Assembly: GCA_903893745.1 (NCBI GenBank)
Contig: CAITNF010000006.1
Coordinates: forward strand, 98,995-162,994
Reading direction: 5' to 3'
Length of the DNA: 64,000 nt
From: an uncultured Actinomycetes bacterium
Lineage (GTDB): Bacteria; Actinomycetota; Acidimicrobiia; Acidimicrobiales; RAAP-2
Positions 1 to 7,920 of this stretch are shown here, in pieces (the stretch's first letter is position 1; every line of letters starts with the position of its first letter). Position numbers and translations under genes: made by a program. The notes beneath the pieces were generated by a model. That model ran no database searches, was not told the origin of the DNA, and was given only the letters and a program-made list of their open reading frames with translations.

Positions 1-586
1 TGCATTCCGAGATACGCCCATCGGCGCCCAGCATGATCGCCTCATCGTAACCAGCCTTCAAAGCTTCAACTTTGGCCAAACTGGAGTTCACGTAACCGCC
101 CACGGTCTTCGAGGCAGTCGGCATGGCGTTGGGACTGTGACGGGCCCACGAGGAGATCTTCATCTTCACGCCATTAGCCAAACCGTCGTCGCCCAGATAC
201 GCACCCCACGGCCAAGCAGCAATAGCTACGTTGACTGGTGATGAAAGTGGAGAAAGACCCATTTCACCGTAACCCAAGTAGACCAATGGTCGGATGTAGC
301 AACCGTCATGCAATTCATTGACGCGCACCACCTGGGCCGTGGCCTCACAGAGCTCGTCGAGCGTAAAGGGAACCTCAATCATCAAAATCTTGCAACTTCG
401 TAAGAGACGCTCCATGTGCTCGCGGAGTCGAAAAATTGTTACGCCCTTCGGCGTGGAGTAGGCCCGAATGCCTTCGAATGCTCCCGTGCCGTAGTGCAGC
501 GTGTGCGTGAGCACGTGAACATTCGCGGACTCCCAGTCAACGAGGTGACCATCCATCCAAATTTTTTTTGTCGGGGTAATCGGCAT
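1..586 (-). CDS. ilvE: Branched-chain amino acid aminotransferase, partial (C-terminus beyond window)
   Basis: This class IV PLP aminotransferase interconverts valine, leucine and isoleucine with their 2-oxo acids, the last step of branched-chain synthesis. About 195 residues are visible. They start MPITPTKKIWMDG and include HYGTGAFEGIRAY near residue 35, the region typical of class IV enzymes, and SKTVGGYVNSSLAK near residue 165, which should carry the PLP lysine. The ATG directly follows the leuB stop codon (TAAATG, no gap), so the two are probably translated together. The gene runs off the left edge on the minus strand. The family call is firm; the C-terminal third cannot be checked. Confidence 0.93.
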   Translation of the reverse strand, partial: MPITPTKKIWMDGHLVDWESANVHVLTHTLHYGTGAFEGIRAYSTPKGVTIFRLREHMERLLRSCKILMIEVPFTLDELCEATAQVVRVNELHDGCYIRPLVYLGYGEMGLSPLSSPVNVAIAAWPWGAYLGDDGLANGVKMKISSWARHSPNAMPTASKTVGGYVNSSLAKVEALKAGYDEAIMLGADGRISEC

Positions 587-1609
587 TTACAAACCCTCCA
601 GTAGCTCACTCAGAATTTTTGAAGTACTCGACTTCGAGGTATCACCCTTGAAGTCTGCCACCGCATGAAGAATCCGAGCGGCGGCGTCAATCTCGCCCAA
701 GTGTTCCAGCATCAACCCGGCCGACGAAATCGCCGCGAGGGGGTTAGCGAGGCCCTGGCCCGCAATGTCGTGAGCTGCTCCGTGCACGGGCTCAAAGAGT
801 GAGGCTCCAGTTCGAGCCGGATTTAGATTCGCACTGGCCGCAAAACCAATTCCTCCCGAAACCGCTCCGGCCAAGTCCGAAAGAATGTCGCCAAAGAGAT
901 TGTCGGTCACGATGACGCCGTAGCGCTGCGGGCTCTCGACAAAATAAATACATGCGGCGTCAACGTGGTTGTAGTCGACCGTGACGAGCGGGAACTCCTC
1001 GCCGACTTCGCGCACCACCCTCGCCCACAGATCACCCGAGTAGGTTAAGACGTTGGTCTTGTGCACCAGGGTTAGACGCGGATTGTCGAGTTCACTGGCT
1101 CGCGTAAAGGCGTAGCGCACGCAACGTTCAACACCAAATCGCGTATTCACTGAACCCTGGGTGGCAATTTCATCCTTGGTGCCGTAGCGCAATACGCCAC
1201 CTTCGCCCACGTACGGCCCTTCAGTGTTCTCGCGCACAATAGCGAAGTCACAGCCATCGGCCAACGAACCAGGCACGCCATGAAATGGTCGGTAATTAAT
1301 GTAGAGGTCTAATCCAAAACGCATCTTTAGGAGCAGTCCGCGCTCGAGCACCCCGCCCGGAATCCTGGTATCACCTATGGCGGGGCCAACGGCACCTAGA
1401 AGAATTGCGTCGAATCCGCGCAGATGATTCAGCGTTGCTTCATCGAGTACAAAACCGTCGCGTAAGTACCGCGCGGCGCCCAGATCAAAACTCTCCGTCT
1501 CCAGAGCAACACCGACGGCTTCAACCACTTGAAGGGCCGCCTCGGTGACTTCGGGGCCGATTCCGTCGCCGCCAATAACGGCAACCCGGTGGGTGCGCGC
1601 AGTACTCAT
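587..1609 (-). CDS. leuB: 3-isopropylmalate dehydrogenase
   Basis: This enzyme oxidises and decarboxylates 3-isopropylmalate to 2-oxoisocaproate with NAD+ in leucine synthesis. The 340-aa product has the N-terminal nucleotide motif [11 protein letters not shown], the substrate-region motif [14 protein letters not shown] near residue 125, the metal-binding stretch [10 protein letters not shown] near 240 and [14 protein letters not shown] near 275, all typical of isocitrate/isopropylmalate dehydrogenases. It is slightly shorter than E. coli LeuB and resembles the short actinobacterial form. The ATG is preceded on the minus strand by a strong GGAGG 6 nt upstream. ilvE follows immediately, making a leuB-ilvE operon divergent from greA-leuCD. 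Confidence 0.96.
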   Translation of the reverse strand: MSTARTHRVAVIGGDGIGPEVTEAALQVVEAVGVALETESFDLGAARYLRDGFVLDEATLNHLRGFDAILLGAVGPAIGDTRIPGGVLERGLLLKMRFGLDLYINYRPFHGVPGSLADGCDFAIVRENTEGPYVGEGGVLRYGTKDEIATQGSVNTRFGVERCVRYAFTRASELDNPRLTLVHKTNVLTYSGDLWARVVREVGEEFPLVTVDYNHVDAACIYFVESPQRYGVIVTDNLFGDILSDLAGAVSGGIGFAASANLNPARTGASLFEPVHGAAHDIAGQGLANPLAAISSAGLMLEHLGEIDAAARILHAVADFKGDTSKSSTSKILSELLEGL

Positions 1610-1693
1610 CTCGAGTCCTCCTTAGGGTCCCCAGTCTGGTCGCCCAGCGCTACACCTCGCAAAACCATCTAATCCGGCTTTTTCACTATTCGT

Positions 1694-1699
1694 TAGAAT
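1694..1699 (+). promoter_or_regulatory. -10 element for greA-leuCD
   Basis: TAGAAT lies 30 nt upstream of the greA ATG, leaving room for a leader of about 23 nt. I see no convincing -35 hexamer 16-18 nt further upstream, so this rests on the -10 match alone. Confidence 0.45.
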
Positions 1700-1728
1700 A
1701 AGTACTTCCTACCAGTTGAGGTATCGGC

Positions 1729-2205
1729 ATGGCCGACGAAATCCATCGAATAACCAAAGAAACACTCCAGAAGCTCAAAGATGAGTTCCGACATCTGACC
1801 ACGGTGGGCCGAACCGATATCGCTCGAGTGATTGAGGCTGCCCGGCTTCTTGGTGACCTTTCTGAAAATGGCGACTACCACGCCGCCAAAGACGACCAGG
1901 GAAAAATGGAAGCTCGGATTCGTCAAATAGATATCGTCATCCGCAATCATGAAATCGTCTCTCGCGATCAACACGCGAGTGTCGTGCAGCACGCGTCAAT
2001 TGTGAAAGTGGTCTACGAAGGTGACCACGATGATGACGCCCAGGAGTTCTTTATTGGTTCAATCGAAGAAAAGCCTGATGGTGTCCTCGTTGCTTCACCA
2101 ACCTCACCCTTAGGCTCAGCATTGTTAGAGCACTGTGTGGGCGACACTGTCACCTACGATGCTCCATCGGGGGCGCTGCAGGTAACGATTGTGGGACTTC
2201 GCTGA
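1729..2205 (+). CDS. greA: Transcription elongation factor GreA
   Basis: GreA enters the secondary channel of RNA polymerase and stimulates cleavage of backtracked transcripts. The 158-aa length is normal. The N-terminal coiled coil has the family tip motif [18 protein letters not shown] (about residues 42-59), including the Asp and Glu that act at the polymerase active site, followed by a C-terminal FKBP-like domain ending VTIVGLR. The weak SD GAGG lies shortly before the ATG. The stop codon is only 2 nt before the leuC GTG, so greA appears co-transcribed with leuC and leuD. That is an odd partner for a general transcription factor, so a second greA copy elsewhere in the genome is possible. 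Confidence 0.93.
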   Translation: MADEIHRITKETLQKLKDEFRHLTTVGRTDIARVIEAARLLGDLSENGDYHAAKDDQGKMEARIRQIDIVIRNHEIVSRDQHASVVQHASIVKVVYEGDHDDDAQEFFIGSIEEKPDGVLVASPTSPLGSALLEHCVGDTVTYDAPSGALQVTIVGLR

Positions 2206-2207
2206 CC

Positions 2208-3614
2208 GTGAGTGCGCAGACCCTGTTCGAAAAGATCTGGGATCAACACGTGATTGCCTCACCGAGTGGTGAACCGACACTTCTCTACATTGATTTGCAC
2301 TTGGTGCACGAAGTAACGAGTCCACAAGCATTCGACGGACTTCGACTAAGCAATCGCTCGGTGCGCCGACCCGACCGTACGCTCGCCACCGCCGACCACA
2401 ACGTTCCCACTGACCCCCTGTCCACTCCGGTCAACGATCCCATCTCTCGGCGTCAACTGGAAGCCCTCGATGAGAACTGCGAAGAGTTCGGTATCACCCT
2501 CTTCCCACGCGGTCACGAAAACCAAGGCATTGTGCACGTCATTGGACCCGAGCTCGGGGTCACCCAACCCGGCATGACCATTGTCTGTGGTGACTCACAC
2601 ACGTCCACCCACGGCGCGTTCGCAGCACTGGCCTTTGGTATTGGCACGAGTGAGGTTGAGCACGTGCTCGCCACCCAGTCACTCCCCCAACAACGACCAA
2701 AGACTATGGCCGTGACAATCGTGGGGGAAGCTCCACCGGGCGTAACCGCCAAAGATTTGGTGCTCGCGATTGTCGCCACGCTCGGTACTGGCGGAGGAGC
2801 TGGCTACGTCATTGAGTATCGCGGCGACGCCATTACCAACCTTTCCATGGAAGGTCGCATGACCATCTGCAATATGAGCATCGAGGCTGGAGCCCGTGCC
2901 GGACTCGTCGCAGTTGATGAGACCACGATTGACTACCTGCGCGGACGACCCGGCGTACCTTCTGGTGCGGCCTTTGAAGAACGAGCCCAGCACTGGCGCA
3001 CCTACCTCAGCGACTCGGGGGCGATTTTCGACCGAGAGGTCACTATTGACGCTGCGGCCCTGACCCCCTCGTTGACTTGGGGGACGAATCCTGCCCAAGT
3101 AGTGGCACTGGACGGCGTTATACCTTCACCTGACGACTTTGATGACGTCGACCAGCGAGGGGTCACCGAGCGAGCCCTCGCCTACATGGGACTTACCCCC
3201 GGCCTATCCGTGCGATCAATTCCCGTCGACGTCGTCTTCATTGGCTCATGCACGAACTCACGAATTGAAGACCTGCGCGCCGCTGCACAGGTTGCCCGTG
3301 GCAACCACGTCGCCGCCAGTGTGCGCGCTCTAGTGGTGCCCGGCTCACATCGAGTCAAGCGTCAGGCGGAAGAAGAGGGACTCGACAAAATCTTTCTCGC
3401 GGCGGGCTTTGAGTGGCGCGAGCCGGGATGTTCAATGTGCCTCGGCATGAATCCCGATCAACTCTTACCTGGTCAACGATGTGCGTCAACGTCAAACCGC
3501 AACTTCGAAGGTCGCCAAGGTCGCGGTGGGCGTACTCACCTGGTTTCGCCGACCGTCGCAGCCGCTACCGCCATCATGGGTCGATTCGCTTCGCCTAACG
3601 ACGTGCTGTCATGA
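2208..3614 (+). CDS. leuC: 3-isopropylmalate dehydratase large subunit
   Basis: LeuC is the iron-sulfur subunit of isopropylmalate isomerase, which converts 2- to 3-isopropylmalate. The 468-aa product begins at GTG ([14 protein letters not shown]), the usual LeuC N-terminus. It carries the aconitase signatures [12 protein letters not shown] near residue 125, [11 protein letters not shown] near 347 and [15 protein letters not shown] near 405; the three cysteines expected to bind the [4Fe-4S] cluster are in the last two. It starts 2 nt after greA and overlaps leuD by 4 nt (ATGA), so greA, leuC and leuD probably form one transcription unit. Confidence 0.97.
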   Translation: MSAQTLFEKIWDQHVIASPSGEPTLLYIDLHLVHEVTSPQAFDGLRLSNRSVRRPDRTLATADHNVPTDPLSTPVNDPISRRQLEALDENCEEFGITLFPRGHENQGIVHVIGPELGVTQPGMTIVCGDSHTSTHGAFAALAFGIGTSEVEHVLATQSLPQQRPKTMAVTIVGEAPPGVTAKDLVLAIVATLGTGGGAGYVIEYRGDAITNLSMEGRMTICNMSIEAGARAGLVAVDETTIDYLRGRPGVPSGAAFEERAQHWRTYLSDSGAIFDREVTIDAAALTPSLTWGTNPAQVVALDGVIPSPDDFDDVDQRGVTERALAYMGLTPGLSVRSIPVDVVFIGSCTNSRIEDLRAAAQVARGNHVAASVRALVVPGSHRVKRQAEEEGLDKIFLAAGFEWREPGCSMCLGMNPDQLLPGQRCASTSNRNFEGRQGRGGRTHLVSPTVAAATAIMGRFASPNDVLS

Positions 3615-4237
3615 AGCCCGTTCGCCTCCTTGAAGGAACCGCCGTTCCGCTCGAACGCTCCGACGTCGATACCGATCAAATAATCCCTTCGGACTGGTTG
3701 AAACGAGTCGAACGAACTGGCTTTGGGCGCGGACTCTTTAGCGAATGGCGAGACGATCAAGAGTTTGTACTCAATCGTCCCGAGTACTTTGGTGCCACGA
3801 TGTTGGTGGCCGGCCCGCGTTTTGGCACCGGGTCGTCACGAGAACACGCCGTGTGGGCCCTTATGGATTACGGCTTCACGGCGATTATCGCTCCTTCGTT
3901 TGGCGATATTTTTCGCAACAATGCCTCCAAGCAGGGATTGGTGATCGTCGAGCTGGGCATTACTGATGTTGAGTCGTTGTGGACGTTAGTGAAAGCGGAT
4001 CCTTCGCTGCTCGTCGTAGTGGATGTTGAGCGTCTATGCGTCGAAGTTCCCTCCGCTGGTTGGGAGAGAACCTTTACTCTCGATTCCATGACCCGCGAGC
4101 GACTCTTGAACGGCTGGGATGACATCAGTCTGACCCTTCTTCGAGAAGACGAAATCTCCTCGTACGAAGCGACGAGTGATGCCCCGACTCTTCAGGGCCT
4201 CTTCGACCAGGACGGACACGTAGTTCTCCCGCATTAG
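3611..4237 (+). CDS. leuD: 3-isopropylmalate dehydratase small subunit
   Basis: LeuD is the swivel subunit that completes the LeuCD isomerase. The 208-aa product has the expected order: [20 protein letters not shown] at the N-terminus, [17 protein letters not shown] near residue 70 and [15 protein letters not shown] near 95. Length is normal for the bacterial LeuD. The ATG overlaps the leuC stop (ATGA), which suggests coupled translation and equal amounts of both subunits. The last 20 residues are poorly conserved, as is usual. Confidence 0.97.
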   Translation: MKPVRLLEGTAVPLERSDVDTDQIIPSDWLKRVERTGFGRGLFSEWRDDQEFVLNRPEYFGATMLVAGPRFGTGSSREHAVWALMDYGFTAIIAPSFGDIFRNNASKQGLVIVELGITDVESLWTLVKADPSLLVVVDVERLCVEVPSAGWERTFTLDSMTRERLLNGWDDISLTLLREDEISSYEATSDAPTLQGLFDQDGHVVLPH

Positions 4238-4300
4238 GCCATTATCGACACCACCCACGATTTCGCCCTACGCTCAATCCAGTAATCCTATGGAGGCGTT

Positions 4301-5677
4301 ATGAGCGAGTACCCCTATTTGAATGAAGTCCCGGCGCACCGGACGTTGCCACCCATGGGCCTGGACCGACAAGAAATTCTTGATGCACTGTCGATGATGT
4401 CGTCGAAGGAGAACAAGGCGTGGGAGTCGGGTCAGTGTTCGGGCACCATGTACTGCGGCGACCACTCACACTACGAGTTCTTGAATGAGGCGTTTGGCTA
4501 CTTTTCCTACGTGAATACATTGCAGCGCGATATGTGTCCGAGCGCAACAAAATTTGAGTCGGAAATCATCGCCATGACGCTTGATCTCTTAGGTGCCCAC
4601 CACATTGTGCACACCACTCCGGTCGGACTTATTACGTCGGGAGGTTCGGGTTCCATTGCGCACGCGGTACTCGCCTATCGCGAAGCACACCGCGGAAGCG
4701 GTCGACCAAACATGATTAAACCAGAGACGGCGCATCCAGCTTTTTCGAAAGCCGGATACCTTTTTGGGGTCGAAATGCGCATCGCGCCCATTAACCCGCT
4801 GACAACGCAGGTTGACCTTGATTGGGTGACAAACAATATTGACGACAACACGGTGGCACTAATTGGTTCGGCGACCAACTACGGCTACGGGACAATTGAT
4901 CCGATTACTGAACTCGGTCAAATCGCTCTCGAGCGTGGTATTGGTCTTCACGTTGATGGCTGCCTAGGGGGCTTCATTCTGCCCTTCGGTCGTGAACTCG
5001 GCTACGACATAGCCCCCTTCGACTTCTCGGTACCCGGCGTGACTACCATTTCGGCTGACACCCACAAGTACGGCTACTCCCTCAAGGGAACGAGCGTGCT
5101 CTGCTTCGCAGACCAGTCGCTGCGAAATGGCCAGTACTTCTACCAAACTGAGTGGACCGGTGGTAAGTACTGCTCGCCCGGTATGGACGGGTCACGTTCG
5201 GGCGGACTCATTGCCGCGACCTGGGCCGCGATGGTCAGCGTGGGCCGTGAGGGCTATCTTCGCTATGCCGACCAGATCTTCTCCACGTCGCTAGCAATGC
5301 AAGATGCAGTGCGTAGTCACCCCTCGCTTCGCATCATTGGAAAGCCCAGCTTCCTCTTCTCATTTACCTCCGATGAATTTGATATCTACCACATCAACGA
5401 TTTCTTGCGCACGAAGGGTTGGCGACTTAACGGTCAGCAGTACCCCAACGCGGTCCACATGGCCGTGACTCGCCCTCAGACCCAACCTGGTGTGGTGCAG
5501 CGTTGGGTTGATGACCTGGCTGAAGCCGTTTCCTACGCGAAAGAACATCGCAACGAGTCGCCGACTTCCAGTGCAATCTACGGAGGCGTCGCTGGTGGTA
5601 TGACCAATGAAGCCGACGAGTTCATTCGCGCCATGATGTCCGACATGATGGACCAACAGATGGCAATCCGTGACTAA
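4301..5677 (+). CDS. PLP-dependent group II decarboxylase family, sphingosine-1-phosphate-lyase-like
   Basis: The 458-aa protein belongs to the pyridoxal-phosphate group II decarboxylase superfamily and looks closest to the sphingosine-1-phosphate lyase branch. Motifs seen are SGQCSGTMYCGDHSHYEF (residues ~46-63), the cofactor region ITSGGSGSIAHAVLAYRE (~110-127), HVDGCLGGFILPF (~220-232) with the Asp that pairs with the PLP ring nitrogen, and SADTHKYGYSLKGTSVLCF (~250-268), whose lysine in THKYGY should bind PLP. Known lyases of this branch split phosphorylated long-chain bases, but some relatives decarboxylate amino acids, so the substrate is open. The SD TGGAGG is 5 nt before the ATG. An FGGY kinase begins 2 nt after the stop, so both act in one unit. 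Confidence 0.75.
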   Translation: MSEYPYLNEVPAHRTLPPMGLDRQEILDALSMMSSKENKAWESGQCSGTMYCGDHSHYEFLNEAFGYFSYVNTLQRDMCPSATKFESEIIAMTLDLLGAHHIVHTTPVGLITSGGSGSIAHAVLAYREAHRGSGRPNMIKPETAHPAFSKAGYLFGVEMRIAPINPLTTQVDLDWVTNNIDDNTVALIGSATNYGYGTIDPITELGQIALERGIGLHVDGCLGGFILPFGRELGYDIAPFDFSVPGVTTISADTHKYGYSLKGTSVLCFADQSLRNGQYFYQTEWTGGKYCSPGMDGSRSGGLIAATWAAMVSVGREGYLRYADQIFSTSLAMQDAVRSHPSLRIIGKPSFLFSFTSDEFDIYHINDFLRTKGWRLNGQQYPNAVHMAVTRPQTQPGVVQRWVDDLAEAVSYAKEHRNESPTSSAIYGGVAGGMTNEADEFIRAMMSDMMDQQMAIRD

Positions 5678-5679
5678 GC

Positions 5680-7230
5680 ATGTCGTCTGATCTCTGCCTC
5701 TGCATCGACCTGGGAACTGGTGGATTAAAGGTTGGTCTGGTCTCGCTTGATGGTGAAGTTCTCACCTATGAGCTGCACCCCGTCGCGACCGAGTTTGGCC
5801 CCGATGGAAGAGCCGTGCAAGACGCCGCTGCATGGTGGGCCCTGATAACGCAGTCCACTCAGCGACTGGTGACGCACGAAGGCGTCACGCGTGATGCCGT
5901 CAAGGCCGTGGCCGTGACCGGCCAGTACGCCTCGACCGTCCCCGTCGACGCTAACGGTGAACCCACCGGCCCCTGTCTCACCTGGCTCGATACGCGTGGC
6001 GCCGCCCACAGTCGCCAGGCCATTGGTGGATGGGCCCAGGGCTACAGCGCTCGCAAGGTTTTGCAGTTCATTCGCAAAACCGGTGGTGCTCCTTCCACCA
6101 CCGGTGCCGACCCAATCGGTCAGATTCTTTATCTTCGCAACGAGGAACCGGATCTCGTCGAGCGCACCAGTTGGTTTATGGAACCGGTGGATTATCTCAC
6201 CATGCGCTTTAGCGGCGTCGCTTCGGCCACGCACGCTTCGCGAACTGTCATGTGGATGACCGATAACCGGCACCTCGACCGATTTAGTTACGACGAGTCG
6301 TTGCTCGGTATTGTCGGACTCGACGCGCAAAAATTACCGCCGCTCGTGCCCTTTGGTTCGATTGTGGGAACCATCACTTCAAACGTGGCAGCGACGCTCG
6401 GACTATCGCCCGACACCGTAGTTGTTACTGGCGTCCCTGATTTGCACGCGGCCGCGCTCGGCTCGGGTGCTACCAACATGTACGACACGCACCTTGCACT
6501 TTCCACTTCTTCGTGGATCAGTTGTCCTGTACCCCAGAAGAAGACTGACGTCGCCCACTCCATTGCCGCCGTGCCCGGCCTGACCAATGACTCCTACGTC
6601 ATTGTCAATAACCAAGAGACCGGGGCCAAAGCACTCGAGTGGCTGCGAAGTGTTGTAGCCGGCTCGGGTTCAACCATGAACTACACGAACCTCGCGGCGC
6701 TCGCGGCAACGTCACCGGTTGGCGCGAACGGTGTCTCGTTCACACCGTGGCTCGCGGGCGAGCGGTCACCGGCCGATGATCGACTCGTGCGAGCTGGATT
6801 TCAAAATCTTTCGATCACCTCGTCGACGGCCGATCTAGCCCGAGCGGTCTTCGAGGGCGTCGCCCTCAACAGTGCCTGGCTCTTTGACTACGTCGAGAAG
6901 TTTGCCGGTCGACGCCTCAACCCGATTCGTCTTTTGGGTGGCGGAGCTCAGTCGCCACTGTGGTGTCAGATTTATGCCGACGTCCTCGACCGCCAAATAG
7001 AGCAAGTCCGACAACCAATGGTCGCGCAGTTGCGTGGCGTCGCCCATCTCGCAGCAATCGCGCGGGGGCAGTACGGCGTACGAGACGTCAGTGCCCGCAC
7101 ACGTAGCGGGTCGATTTACGAGCCAGATTCGAGTGCGAGTGAACGTTACCAACTCTTGCGAACCGCGCTGAAGGGTCACTACAAAGCTGAACGCCGTTGG
7201 TCGCGAGGAATTGGGAAAACACTTCGCTAA
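5680..7230 (+). CDS. FGGY-family carbohydrate kinase (xylulokinase-like)
   Basis: This 516-aa protein is an ATP-dependent kinase of the FGGY sugar/polyol family. The N-terminal phosphate loop is CIDLGTGGLKVGLVSLDG, the acidic substrate region contains TWLDTRGAAHS near residue 107, the ATP-side motif is TGVPDLHAAALGSGA near 250, and the C-terminal adenosine motif is LLGGGAQSPLWCQIYADVL near 417. Sequence alone does not tell xylulose, glycerol, ribulose or another polyol apart. It starts 2 nt after the PLP lyase-like gene, so its substrate may be linked to that enzyme's product or precursor. The convergent neighbour is the SWEET-like transporter, a further hint of a sugar or polyol context. Confidence 0.85.
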   Translation: MSSDLCLCIDLGTGGLKVGLVSLDGEVLTYELHPVATEFGPDGRAVQDAAAWWALITQSTQRLVTHEGVTRDAVKAVAVTGQYASTVPVDANGEPTGPCLTWLDTRGAAHSRQAIGGWAQGYSARKVLQFIRKTGGAPSTTGADPIGQILYLRNEEPDLVERTSWFMEPVDYLTMRFSGVASATHASRTVMWMTDNRHLDRFSYDESLLGIVGLDAQKLPPLVPFGSIVGTITSNVAATLGLSPDTVVVTGVPDLHAAALGSGATNMYDTHLALSTSSWISCPVPQKKTDVAHSIAAVPGLTNDSYVIVNNQETGAKALEWLRSVVAGSGSTMNYTNLAALAATSPVGANGVSFTPWLAGERSPADDRLVRAGFQNLSITSSTADLARAVFEGVALNSAWLFDYVEKFAGRRLNPIRLLGGGAQSPLWCQIYADVLDRQIEQVRQPMVAQLRGVAHLAAIARGQYGVRDVSARTRSGSIYEPDSSASERYQLLRTALKGHYKAERRWSRGIGKTLR

Positions 7231-7271
7231 TGGGCGAGCGTGATTAGCGAACGTCGCACTGGGTTCACGCG

Positions 7272-7895
7272 TCAGGCGACAAATACTTCCTTGGCCACCA
7301 TGTCTCGCTGGGCCTGAAGGTGTCGCCATCGAGCGAGCAGCGCGATGGTTAGGTTGGCGAGACCCCCCACTACCGTGACTTCGAGAGCCGCCCAAAGATG
7401 CGTATCGACGTAGTAATAAATGACCCATAAAACGCTGGCTACCGTGCCCATGAGCCACGTAACGGTCGATACGCCGTTCGCGTGTCGTTGACGAATGAGT
7501 TTGATGGTCTGCGGACCTCGCGTAACGGCCATGACGATCCCAGTTCCGTAGACGCCCGCCGACCAATCCGCGAATATGGTCGGTGCCACGCAACAAAGTG
7601 CGAAGAAGACAAATGCGTACAGGGAAGTCCGCCAGTTGCGTAGCGGTGAAAGTCGAACGACAATGGGAATCTGTAGGGGCAGTGCGAGCAGACTTCCCAT
7701 AATGACCACCCACGACCTGGCAACGACCCCATAGATAATCCAAAAACAGGCCATGTAGGCGAAGAGAATCCACGTAGCGAGCGAGACGCCTTCAATACCG
7801 AGTTGCGCCACGCGGCGCAACTGAATGTAGGTACTTGCGACGCCCAGGGCGACAGCAATCCACCCGAGCATCTCCGCTATCGGATGGAATAACAC
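7272..7895 (-). CDS. SWEET-like transporter with two PQ-loop repeats (predicted 3+1+3 helices)
   Basis: The 207-aa membrane protein contains two PQ-loop/MtN3 triple-helix bundles. Helices by eye: 1 at residues ~8-27, 2 at ~40-60, 3 at ~62-80, 4 at ~90-108, 5 at ~114-134, 6 at ~143-160 and 7 at ~167-188. Repeat 1 has STYIQLRRV followed by GVSLATW; repeat 2 has TRGPQTIKLIRQRHANGVST, with a true PQ and the matching VSTVTW. Helix 4 would be the inversion linker, giving the layout of eukaryotic SWEET sugar carriers; typical bacterial SemiSWEETs have one bundle of about 90 aa. Start is GTG with no SD but a -10-like hexamer 7 nt upstream. Sugar transport is inference. Confidence 0.75.
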   Translation of the reverse strand: MLFHPIAEMLGWIAVALGVASTYIQLRRVAQLGIEGVSLATWILFAYMACFWIIYGVVARSWVVIMGSLLALPLQIPIVVRLSPLRNWRTSLYAFVFFALCCVAPTIFADWSAGVYGTGIVMAVTRGPQTIKLIRQRHANGVSTVTWLMGTVASVLWVIYYYVDTHLWAALEVTVVGGLANLTIALLARWRHLQAQRDMVAKEVFVA

Positions 7896-7902
7896 AATTG
7901 CG

Positions 7903-7908
7903 AGGTTA
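7903..7908 (-). promoter_or_regulatory. -10 element, leaderless promoter for the SWEET-like gene
   Basis: TAACCT on the minus strand ends 7 nt before the GTG start and lies in the 25-nt gap after the leuA stop. Transcription would begin at or within a base or two of the start codon. Confidence 0.4.
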
Positions 7909-7920
7909 CTGGCGTAATGC

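Noticed and set aside
6835-7773. Long minus-strand frame opposite the FGGY kinase and SWEET-like gene (312 aa)
   Set aside because: It overlaps two well-supported genes in other frames and is rich in Arg, His, Gly and Ser with no family motif; it is a shadow frame.
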